Shown: one piece after another, positions 19,889 through 29,390 of the stretch | How the letters are laid out: each line of letters starts with the position of its first letter | Position numbering within the stretch: position 1 is the first letter of the stretch | NCBI GenBank assembly: GCA_003022565.1 | Contig: PXTN01000017.1 | Location: 1 to 55,512, forward strand | Direction of reading: 5' to 3' | DNA from: Bacteroidetes bacterium QS_3_64_15 | GTDB lineage: Bacteria > Bacteroidota > Rhodothermia > Rhodothermales > Salinibacteraceae | Length of the DNA: 55,512 nt | Program-made: the position numbers and the translations under genes | The notes under the pieces: model-generated | Seen by the model: the letters and a program-made list of their open reading frames with translations, nothing else | The model's database searches: none | What the model was told of the DNA's origin: nothing

Positions 19889-19900
19889 AACCAAATGGTT
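19889..19900. promoter_or_regulatory. Candidate TetR operator palindrome AACCA-AA-TGGTT
   Basis: Perfect 5-bp arms with partly extended flanks (ggttcAACCAAATGGTTaacc), about 58 bp upstream of the tetR start codon. Confidence 0.4.
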
Positions 19901-20299
19901 AACCGTTACGCAAAGATCATTGTTGGAGGGCCAACGCTCGGCAAGCACATAGCAATCAACTGTTGAATCCCCCAGCGGCACGGCGGGCGATGGAGCGGGG
20001 CGTGGACCGCACCATGAAGGTCCCAATCTTGTTGGACCAGCCTTACTGGGTCAGCCGGGCACGACGAGTGTCCGGTCGTCGCGGAACGCGTCGTGACCCG
20101 TCTCGGCGACTGCTTCGGGCGTCATGGTCGAGGCATTCCCGAAGAGGGAGGCGCCGGTGACAAGGGCGGGTTCCAGAATGGACGTGCTGATGTCGAGGGT
20201 CACCGGTGGACGTCATTCGGTTCGCCCCTCGTGTCCGTCCGCGTGGCGCCGGATGGGCGTGCGGAATTACGCACTGCCGAGGAAGCGGGCTGGGGCCGC

Positions 20300-23200
20300 T
20301 CAGTCGTTCGTCCGTGAAGGAATGGGCAGCCGCACGGTAAACCGGCTCCCCTCGCCCTTCTCGGTCTCCACCTCGATGGTTCCCCCCATTTGCTCGGCCG
20401 CCTCCTTCGTCACCGCCAGTCCGAGCCCGGTGCCCTCGTATTCACGGCTCATGCCCTCCGACGCCTGCCGGAACGGCTCGAAAAGGTCCTCGGCCCGGGA
20501 GGGATCCATCCCGACGCCGGTATCCTCGACCTCCAGGACGGCCTCGTTCTTCGCTTGTGAGGCACGGACGCGCACCTCCCCCTCCTCGGTGTACTTGATG
20601 GCGTTGGACATCAGGTTGCCGAGCACGATGTGCACGCCCCCCGCGTCGGCCTGGGCCCAAATCGGTTTTTCTCCGGCCTGAACCTGCAAGCACAACCCCT
20701 TCCCCTCAGCCTGAGGCCGGAGCTCCTCGGCGATCTGCTCTGCCTGCTCCGCCAAGTCGACCGGCTCAGCGCCCAGGTCCATCTCTCCAGCCTCCAGCTT
20801 CGAGAGGTTCAAGACGCCCGTGAGCGTGTCCATCAGGCGCTTTCCGCTTTTTTCGATCAGGGCGGAAAACTGCGCTAGCGCTGCTAGGTCCACCTCTTCG
20901 GCGGCGGAGGCTCCGCGGGCCTCTTCCCCGATCGCCTCCGCGAAGCCCAAAATCGAGGTCAGCGGCGTCCGTATCTCGTGGCTCATGGCCGCGAGGAAGG
21001 CCGATTTCAGCCGGTCGGCTGCCTCCGCCTCCTCCTTCGCTTCGCGGAGCGCCTGCTCCCGCCGTTTTTGCTCGGTAATGTCCTGGACGGCGCCGTGGAT
21101 CTCGACGATCTCTCCTTCCTCCTGGGTCGGGCGGCCGATGTCTCGGACCCAGCGGGCCTGCCCCTCCTCTGTTCCGGCCAGGCGGAGCTCCTTGTCCCAG
21201 CCCGTTCCGGTTTCTTGGGCCTGCATGACCACTTCCCTGTGGCGGTCTCGGTCCTCCGCATGGAACTGCTCGAACACCTCCTCCGTCGGAGGTTTTTTTT
21301 CCTTCGGCACGCCGAAGATGTCGTAGAGCTTCTCCGTCCACTCCGCCCGGTAGGGCGGTTCCTGCCGTAGATCAACCGACCAGCCCCCGACACCGGTCAT
21401 CTCCTCGGCAATGTGGAGCAGTTTTTTTGATCGCCGGAGCTTTTCCTCCTGTTCTTTCCGCTCGGTAATGTCGAGGAGAACCCCGTTGAACACGAGCCCC
21501 TCCTCCTCGCGCTGCTCAGGGGTCGATATGCCCCGCAGCCAGATCCGCTCGCCCGAAGGTTTTTCGAACGGCATTTCAGACTCCCACGAAGTCTCCTTCT
21601 CCACGGAGTGATCCGCCCTGGCCATCACGTCCTCCCGGTACGACTGCGGAATCCGCTCCACGAATCGCTCATGGAAACGTTCTGTGTCGGCGGAAATCCC
21701 CAGGATCTCCTCCGCACGGTCGCTCACGAAGGTGTTGCCGTACCCACCGTCGGGCTTGGCATACCACTGAAAAACTACGCCCGGCAGGTTGTTGGTAAGG
21801 CCCCGGAGCTGGGCCTCCCGCTCTCGCAAGGACTTCTCGGCCCGCTTCCGCTCGTCGATATCGAGGAAGACCCCGTTGTAGACAAGCTCGCCCTCACGCC
21901 GTTCGGGCGTAGACGCCCCGAGAAGCCAGATCTCTTCTCCACTGGGCTTCTCAAAAGGCATCTCGAACTCCCAGGGCTCCTCGTCCTGCACCGCCTCCTC
22001 GATTGACTGGGTGAGCGTTTCCCGGTGGGGCTCCGGCACCCGCTCGACAAACCGCTGGTGGAAGCCCTCCGGGCTGGCAGAAATACCGAGCAACGATCCG
22101 GCCTGCTCACTCACGAAGTAGTTTCCGAAGGTCCCGTCCGGGCGGGCAAAAAACTGAAAGACAACCCCCGGAATGCTGTTGGCCAAGCCGCGGAGCCGCG
22201 CTTCCTGCTCTCTGAGGGCCTCCTCGGACTCCTTCCGCTCGGTGATATCCTGGAGGGCCCCCGCGACCTTCACGGTCTCTTCGCCCTCCTTCTCGGCTGG
22301 TGCCCCCACCGTGCGCACCCACCGCCGGTTGCCCTCTACCGTCTCGATCGGAAGCTCCAGGTCATAGGGCTCTTCCTCCTCGGCGCACTGCCGGAAGGCC
22401 TCCCGGATTTTCGGGCGGGCCTGCGGCGTGAAACGTTCGAGACTCTCCTCTACATCGCCCAGATCAGCCCCGGGCTCGGCGCCGTGGATTCGGTAGACCT
22501 CATCGGTCCGGGACACCTCGCCCGTGCGGAGGTCGGCCTCCCAGGCCCCGGCCAGCCGCTGGGTCTGCTCCAGGAGGTTCTTCTGGCGACGAAGCGCCGC
22601 CTCCTGCTCCCGCTGCTCGGTCACGTCCCGCTGGACGGAGACCCAGTGCTCGATCTCGCCCTCCTCGCCTCGAACCGGAAAGATGTTCCACTGCACGAGG
22701 TAGGGCGTCCCGTCTTTTCTGTAGTTGACCGTCTCCTCCTCCGTCTCCTCGCCCGCCTCCAGGGCTGCCCGCAGCGAATCCAAGACCTCCCGCTCCGTCT
22801 TCGGCCCCTGCAAGATCCGGGGCGTCTCCCCGAGGACCTCTTTCTCCGAGTAGCCGGTCATTTCCTCAAAGGCCTCATTGACGTACTCGATTCGCGGGCC
22901 CGGCTCATCGAGGGGCTCCGCTTCGGTGATCAGCACCGACTCTTTTGCCTGCTCGACCGCCTCCGACAGGAGACGAAGCTTTTCCTCCTTCTCTTTTCGC
23001 TCGGTAATGTCGGTGATCGTCCCGTCGTAGTGGAGGACCCGCCCATTGGCGTCGTAGGCCGGCTCCACGGATAGCAGTCCGACGACCGTCGACTCGTCGG
23101 GCCGCCCAAGCTCAACCTCAATGTCTTCGGCCCCTTCTTCGGCCAACATTCGGCCCTTCTGGAAGGGGTCGACGTAAAACTCGGTCAGGTCCCGCCCGAT

Positions 23201-23761
23201 CAGCTGTTCGCTCGACTCGAGACCAAGCAGGTCCACCAGCGCCTCGTTCGCATACTCAATGCGGCCAGTCGGCCCGGCGCGAAAGACTCCTGCCGAGAGG
23301 CCCTCGGTGATCGACCGGACCCAGGCGTCCCGCTGCCGCAGCTTCTGCTGCATGCGGCTCCGCTGGGCGGCCCAGCGCAGGGTCCGCCCCGCCAGCGCAG
23401 GGGTCAGCTCTCCCTTCTGCAGGTACTGGGCCGCCCCGGCCTGCTGGGCCTGGAGAGCGGCGCCCAAGTCGTCTTGTCCCGTGAGCACGACGATGGGGAC
23501 CTCCGGGGCCGCCGACATGGCCGCGGCGACTGTGCCCGGGCCCTGGCTGTCGGGGAGCCCGAGGTCGAGGACCACCACGTCCGCCTCCCCCTCCCGGAGC
23601 GCAGAGAGGCCATCCTCCAGGGTTCCCTCGTGGCGAAGGGTCGCGTCAACCCGGCTTTCCGCGAGGTACTCTTCGAAGAGACGGGCATCCCCGGGGTTGT
23701 CCTCGATCAGGAGAACGCGGAGGGAAGCCGCCTCGCTAGAGTTAGGCTGAGTGTCCGTCAT
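20300..23761 (-). CDS. Hybrid histidine kinase: N-terminal receiver, six PAS-like domains, HisKA, HATPase
   Basis: 'LRVLLIEDNPGDARLFEEYL', 'VVLDLGLPDSQG'; repeated 'DITERKE' PAC ends; '[22 protein letters not shown]'; 'NLMSNAIKYTEEGEV'; 'GTGLGLAVTKEAAEQMGG'. Confidence 0.93.
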   Translation of the reverse strand: MTDTQPNSSEAASLRVLLIEDNPGDARLFEEYLAESRVDATLRHEGTLEDGLSALREGEADVVVLDLGLPDSQGPGTVAAAMSAAPEVPIVVLTGQDDLGAALQAQQAGAAQYLQKGELTPALAGRTLRWAAQRSRMQQKLRQRDAWVRSITEGLSAGVFRAGPTGRIEYANEALVDLLGLESSEQLIGRDLTEFYVDPFQKGRMLAEEGAEDIEVELGRPDESTVVGLLSVEPAYDANGRVLHYDGTITDITERKEKEEKLRLLSEAVEQAKESVLITEAEPLDEPGPRIEYVNEAFEEMTGYSEKEVLGETPRILQGPKTEREVLDSLRAALEAGEETEEETVNYRKDGTPYLVQWNIFPVRGEEGEIEHWVSVQRDVTEQREQEAALRRQKNLLEQTQRLAGAWEADLRTGEVSRTDEVYRIHGAEPGADLGDVEESLERFTPQARPKIREAFRQCAEEEEPYDLELPIETVEGNRRWVRTVGAPAEKEGEETVKVAGALQDITERKESEEALREQEARLRGLANSIPGVVFQFFARPDGTFGNYFVSEQAGSLLGISASPEGFHQRFVERVPEPHRETLTQSIEEAVQDEEPWEFEMPFEKPSGEEIWLLGASTPERREGELVYNGVFLDIDERKRAEKSLREREAQLRGLTNNLPGVVFQWYAKPDGGYGNTFVSDRAEEILGISADTERFHERFVERIPQSYREDVMARADHSVEKETSWESEMPFEKPSGERIWLRGISTPEQREEEGLVFNGVLLDITERKEQEEKLRRSKKLLHIAEEMTGVGGWSVDLRQEPPYRAEWTEKLYDIFGVPKEKKPPTEEVFEQFHAEDRDRHREVVMQAQETGTGWDKELRLAGTEEGQARWVRDIGRPTQEEGEIVEIHGAVQDITEQKRREQALREAKEEAEAADRLKSAFLAAMSHEIRTPLTSILGFAEAIGEEARGASAAEEVDLAALAQFSALIEKSGKRLMDTLTGVLNLSKLEAGEMDLGAEPVDLAEQAEQIAEELRPQAEGKGLCLQVQAGEKPIWAQADAGGVHIVLGNLMSNAIKYTEEGEVRVRASQAKNEAVLEVEDTGVGMDPSRAEDLFEPFRQASEGMSREYEGTGLGLAVTKEAAEQMGGTIEVETEKGEGSRFTVRLPIPSRTND

Positions 23762-23837
23762 CGACTGTGGAATTCCGTGGGTTAAGCTATGCGCCGGGAA
23801 AAAAGCGACGGCTCTCTCCGGCCGATTGCTTTTGCTT

Positions 23838-24323
23838 CTACTCCTCGGGCAGACGGACCACCTGAAACCAGAACTCGTCGATCGACTGCACGATCGTCGT
23901 GATCTCGTCGAGGTCGACCGGCTTGGTCACGTAGGCATTGGCGTGCTCGTCGTAGCTTTTCACCACGTCCTCCTCCGCCTCCGAGCTTGTGAGAACAATC
24001 ACCGGCACGCGTCGCAGGGTCGGGTGATCCTTCATTTCCTGTAACAAGTCGTGCCCGTCCTTTACCGGAAGGTCCAAGTCCAGAAGCACCAGGTCGGGTC
24101 GGGGCCTCGCGTCCTTCTCAGTGAGCCCAAGAATCTCTTCGGCGTCCTCGGCGGTGTGGGCGACCAGCAGGTCGTTGCGCACCTTCGACTCGCGCAGCAT
24201 CTCGCGGGTCAGGCGCACGTCGGCCGGGTTGTCTTCGACGAGAAGAATCCGGACCGGGCGTTCCCGCTCCGAATCGGGATGGGCATTTTTTTCGGGTGCA
24301 TCTCCATCAGGCGACGTCGTCAC
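23838..24323 (-). CDS. Response regulator, Rcp1/CheY-like single domain
   Basis: 'RILLVEDNPADVRLTREMLRESKVRNDLLVAHTAEDA...DLVLLDLDLPVKDGHDLLQEMKDHPTLRRVPVIVLTSSEAEEDVVKSYDEHANAYVTKPVDLDE'. Confidence 0.95.
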   Translation of the reverse strand: MTTSPDGDAPEKNAHPDSERERPVRILLVEDNPADVRLTREMLRESKVRNDLLVAHTAEDAEEILGLTEKDARPRPDLVLLDLDLPVKDGHDLLQEMKDHPTLRRVPVIVLTSSEAEEDVVKSYDEHANAYVTKPVDLDEITTIVQSIDEFWFQVVRLPEE

Positions 24324-25473
24324 GGGAGGCGTTGGGGGTTAGGTGGAGGGTCAGGTGAAAGGCCGAGCCCTCCCCGGGCTCCGACTCGACCCAGAGGGCG
24401 CCGTCGTGGCGCTGCGCAACTTTTTGACTAAGGGCAAGCCCCATGCCAGAACCCTCCTGCCCGGCCCCGTGCGGGTCGAGCTGCGTGAAGATCCGGAAGA
24501 TCTTGTCCTGCCCTTCCGGGGGAATGCCCGGCCCCTCGTCACGAACGATGACGTGGGCGGCCCCGTCCGGCTCCGTCCAGCCGCTCACGTGGATCTGGGG
24601 CGGGGCATCCCCGCGGTACGTGAGGGCGTTCCCGATCAGGTTCTGAAAGACGCGCCGGAGCTGGTCGCGGCTTCCGTAGGTCGTGGGAAGGGCCTCTCGG
24701 GTGACGGTGCCGCCTAGCCTATCGATTTCCCGGGCCACGTCGTCGAGCACGTCCGTGAGGACCTCGCCGAGGTCCACCTCCTCGAACTCGTCCTCCTTGC
24801 GTCCCACGCGGGAGTACTGGAGCAGCCCGTTGATCAGCGCCTTCATCCGCTCAGCCCCGTCGACGGCGTACTCGATAAACTCCCGGGCCGTCTCGTCGAG
24901 ATCCTCCTCATAGCGGCGCTCCAGGAGCTGGAGGTAGCTGGAGACCATCCGGAGCGGTTCCTGCAGGTCGTGGGACGCCGCGTAGGCAAACTGTTCCAGA
25001 TCTGCGTTCGAGCGCTCCAGTTTCTCCGTGCGGCGGCGGAGCGTCTCCTCCATCCGTCGCCGGTCGGTGGCGTCGTTGATGGCCAGGAGAAGCCGGTCCG
25101 ACTCGTCCGCTTTGGCCCGAAGCATCCGGCCGTTAATGTGGAGCACCCGCCGTCCCAATCCCTCAAACGCGCGATCGAGCTCGACCTTCTCGAAGGGCTC
25201 GCCCTGCTCGAGAAGCCGATCGAGGGCCTCCCGCAGAACGGGGGCGTCGAAGTGCCCACCCCCCAACTCGTAGAGAGACGCTCCGATCGTGTCGTCGGGC
25301 TCGGTCGAGAACACGCGGTAGAACGCCGGGTTGACTTGGCGCACCGTGAGGTCGGCATCCAGGACGAGCAGGGGCTCGTGGACGGTGTCCACGATGCGCT
25401 GGGGATCCGCCAGCGTGCCGGTGCTGGAGGAAGGGGTCTCGGACGAGGAGTTTTGATCCTGCCGGTGAGTCAT
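24307..25473 (-). CDS. PAS-containing sensor histidine kinase (phytochrome-kinase-like HisKA)
   Basis: 'DLEQFAYAASHDLQEPLRMVSSYLQLLERRYEEDLDETAREFIEYAVDGAERMKALINGLLQYSRVG'; HATPase 'GSGMGLALSQKVAQRHDGALWVES'; start placed at ATG 25473; overlaps the RR by 17 nt. Confidence 0.93.
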   Translation of the reverse strand: MTHRQDQNSSSETPSSSTGTLADPQRIVDTVHEPLLVLDADLTVRQVNPAFYRVFSTEPDDTIGASLYELGGGHFDAPVLREALDRLLEQGEPFEKVELDRAFEGLGRRVLHINGRMLRAKADESDRLLLAINDATDRRRMEETLRRRTEKLERSNADLEQFAYAASHDLQEPLRMVSSYLQLLERRYEEDLDETAREFIEYAVDGAERMKALINGLLQYSRVGRKEDEFEEVDLGEVLTDVLDDVAREIDRLGGTVTREALPTTYGSRDQLRRVFQNLIGNALTYRGDAPPQIHVSGWTEPDGAAHVIVRDEGPGIPPEGQDKIFRIFTQLDPHGAGQEGSGMGLALSQKVAQRHDGALWVESEPGEGSAFHLTLHLTPNASRDDVA

Positions 25474-25887
25474 TGGGGGAGCGGATGGTAGGGGGATCGG
25501 CGGTCGTTCTCCACCCGGTGTCCTCATCTCAAGGGTCCGCTGATCCGTTGCAGGACAGGCAGCGTCGGGGGGCTGCGAAGAGAATGAGGAGCCGCGCAGG
25601 ATGCGGATGTCTGCGGCAGTGCACGGACGGCTCCGTTGCTCGACAAGTTCCTCTTTCAGGAGGGGCGGTGGACATCATTCGGTCGGCGGACGCGGTCCCG
25701 TTTGCGTGGGGAACGGGCGTGTGGGCAAGGGGGCGGGAGCAGAGAGATCATCGTACTGCAGGCGGGTCGGGCGGGTCTTCGTTCCCGGAGGCCCACGAAC
25801 AGAAATCAAACGAAACACCACGTCCGTCCCTCTCCGTCGGACCGCCGCATTCGCACTCGCTCTTTCCGCCGCCCCCTCCGTTCCGCC

Positions 25888-26376
25888 ATGGCCGATCATC
25901 CGCAATGGGACGCGCCCCCCGAGCTTCAGATCGACACGGACGCCGTCTACGACGCAACTCTCGAAACCAGCAAGGGCACCATCGAGATTGCGCTTTACCC
26001 CGAGCACGCCCCGAACACCGTCAGCAACTTCGCCTTCCTTGCCGACGAGGGCTTCTATGACAGCACGCCGTTTCACCGCGTCATTGAGGGGTTCATGGTG
26101 CAGGCGGGCGATCCGACGGGCACGGGGCGCGGCGGCCCCGGGTACGAGTTCGACGACGAGATTGAGGGCAATCCGCTCACGCACAAGACGGGCGTCCTCT
26201 CGATGGCCAACGCCGGCCCCAACACGAACGGCAGCCAGTTCTTCATCACGCGAGCCCCCCAGTCGCACCTCGACGGCAAGCACACCGTCTTCGGCGACGT
26301 GACGAGCGGCCAGGACGTGGTCGATGCCATTGAAGAGGGCGATACGCTGAAGACGGTGACGGTCGAAAAGCAGTAA
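25888..26376 (+). CDS. Cyclophilin-type peptidyl-prolyl cis-trans isomerase
   Basis: '[56 protein letters not shown]...[32 protein letters not shown]'. Confidence 0.96.
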   Translation: MADHPQWDAPPELQIDTDAVYDATLETSKGTIEIALYPEHAPNTVSNFAFLADEGFYDSTPFHRVIEGFMVQAGDPTGTGRGGPGYEFDDEIEGNPLTHKTGVLSMANAGPNTNGSQFFITRAPQSHLDGKHTVFGDVTSGQDVVDAIEEGDTLKTVTVEKQ

Positions 26377-26502
26377 CGAACGCGCAACGACCGGCCGACG
26401 TTTTCGGGCCCTCTCCGCTTCTTCACAAAGGAGCGTTGACATTGAGCGGAGCAGCGGATACTGTTGAGCCTGCATCGTGACATATTGTTGTTGTTAGCAT
26501 CA

Positions 26503-26619
26503 CATTCATCCAGAAGGGTGAAGGGAGCAGGCCCTCTGAAGCCCTGGCAACCGCCGTCAGTGTCCATTGACGGAAAGGTGCCCCATCCTGCCTCGACTGC
26601 TGTCGAGGAAAGATGAGTG
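26503..26619 (+). ncRNA. SAM-I (S-box) riboswitch
   Basis: 'CATTCATCCAGAAGGGTGAAGGGAGCAGGCCCTCTGAAGCCCTGGCAACCGCCGTCA..TGACGGAAAGGTGCCCCATCCTGCCTCGACTGCTGTCGAGGAAAGATGAGTG'; P1 pairs CATTCATC/GATGAGTG; P3/P4 helices and GGTGC core present; sits upstream of met genes. Confidence 0.92.
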
Positions 26620-26643
26620 GGAATCGCGACCGTCAGGTTGTTG

Positions 26644-28132
<1,489 letters not shown>

Positions 28133-28139
28133 TCAGAGC

Positions 28140-28206
28140 GTGATACGTGATTCGTGATACGTAATGGTCAGCAGAGCGGTATTCTCACGTATCACGTTTC
28201 ACGCAT
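28140..28206. repeat. Facing inverted heptamer arrays between metY and metX
   Basis: GTGATAC|GTGATTC|GTGATAC|GTAATGG, then the inverse of GATGCGT|GAAACGT|GATACGT|GAGAATA. Confidence 0.8.
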
Positions 28207-28249
28207 CATCTGCTGCTCGCACTGATGCGTCCATTCCCGTTCTCCACCG

Positions 28250-29323
28250 ATGTCGCAGGCGCTGACGATTTCAACATTCACCCTCGAAAACGGCACGACG
28301 CTGCGGGACGTGCCCGTGGCGTACCGGACGTGGGGCACGCTCAACGACGCGGCGGACAACGCCGTCCTCGTGTGCCATGCCCTCACCGGCGGCACGGATG
28401 TCGACGAGTGGTGGAGCGGGCTTCTCGGTCCCGGTCGGGCGCTCGACCCCGCGGAGGACTTCGTGGTGTGCCTGAACGTGCCGGGCTCGCCGTACGGCTC
28501 GGTGTCCCCGGTGACGGCCGATCCGGGCACGGACGAGCGCTACGGTCCCAACTTTCCGGCGTTCACGATCCGCGACACGGTGGCCCTGCACCGTCGCGCG
28601 CTGGAGCGTCTTGGCGTGCGGGAGGTGGCCTGCGCCCTCGGCGGCTCGATGGGCGGGATGCACGTGCTGGAGTGGGCCTTCGAGACGACCACGGACGGAG
28701 CCCCGTTCGTGCAGTCGCTCGTGCCCATCGCCGTGGGCGGGCGCCACACGGCCTGGCAGATTGGCTGGAGCGAGGCGCAGCGGCAGGCCATCTACACCGA
28801 TCCGAAGTGGCGCGGCGGTGAATACCCCCCGGACGACCCGCCCCGGGACGGCCTCGCCACGGCCCGTATGATGGCGATGGTGTCGTACCGGTCCCAGGCG
28901 TCGTTCGAGGGGCGGTTCGGGCGCGACGTAATGCCGGAAAAAGACGGAACGCCCTACGCGGTGGAAAGCTACCTGCGGCATCAGGGCGAGACGCTCGTCG
29001 ACCGCTTCGACGCGAACTGCTACGTGGCCCTCACGCAGGAGATGGACACCCACGACGTGGCCCGGGATCGAGGGAACTACGAGGCGGTGCTCGCCTCTAT
29101 CGGGCAGCCGAGCCTCGTCGTGGGCATCGACTCCGATGTGCTCTACCCGATCCCTGAGCAGCGGGAGCTCGTGGAGCATCTACCCTGCGCCACCCTGGAG
29201 GTGCTGGAGGCCCCGCACGGCCACGATTCGTTTCTCATCGAGCTCGACGCGCTCAACGCCCTCGTCGCGTCCTGGCGGGCCGAGCGAACCGCGACGCAGT
29301 CGTCGGTACGGTGTGAAGCGTGA
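28250..29323 (+). CDS. metX: Homoserine O-acetyltransferase
   Basis: 'ENGTTLRDVPVAYRTWGTLNDAADNAVLVCHALTGGTDV', 'ALGGSMGGMHVLEWAF' nucleophile elbow, 'GHDSFLIE' catalytic His. Confidence 0.95.
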   Translation: MSQALTISTFTLENGTTLRDVPVAYRTWGTLNDAADNAVLVCHALTGGTDVDEWWSGLLGPGRALDPAEDFVVCLNVPGSPYGSVSPVTADPGTDERYGPNFPAFTIRDTVALHRRALERLGVREVACALGGSMGGMHVLEWAFETTTDGAPFVQSLVPIAVGGRHTAWQIGWSEAQRQAIYTDPKWRGGEYPPDDPPRDGLATARMMAMVSYRSQASFEGRFGRDVMPEKDGTPYAVESYLRHQGETLVDRFDANCYVALTQEMDTHDVARDRGNYEAVLASIGQPSLVVGIDSDVLYPIPEQRELVEHLPCATLEVLEAPHGHDSFLIELDALNALVASWRAERTATQSSVRCEA

Positions 29324-29362
29324 CTCGTAAGGACTGTGGCGTAAGGCAGGACCCGTAAATTC

Positions 29363-29390
29363 ATCACGCATCGCGAATCACGAATCACGA
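29363..29390 (-). repeat. Heptamer array ATCACGA-type
   Basis: ATCACGC|ATCGCGA|ATCACGA|ATCACGA in the convergent intergenic gap. Confidence 0.75.
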
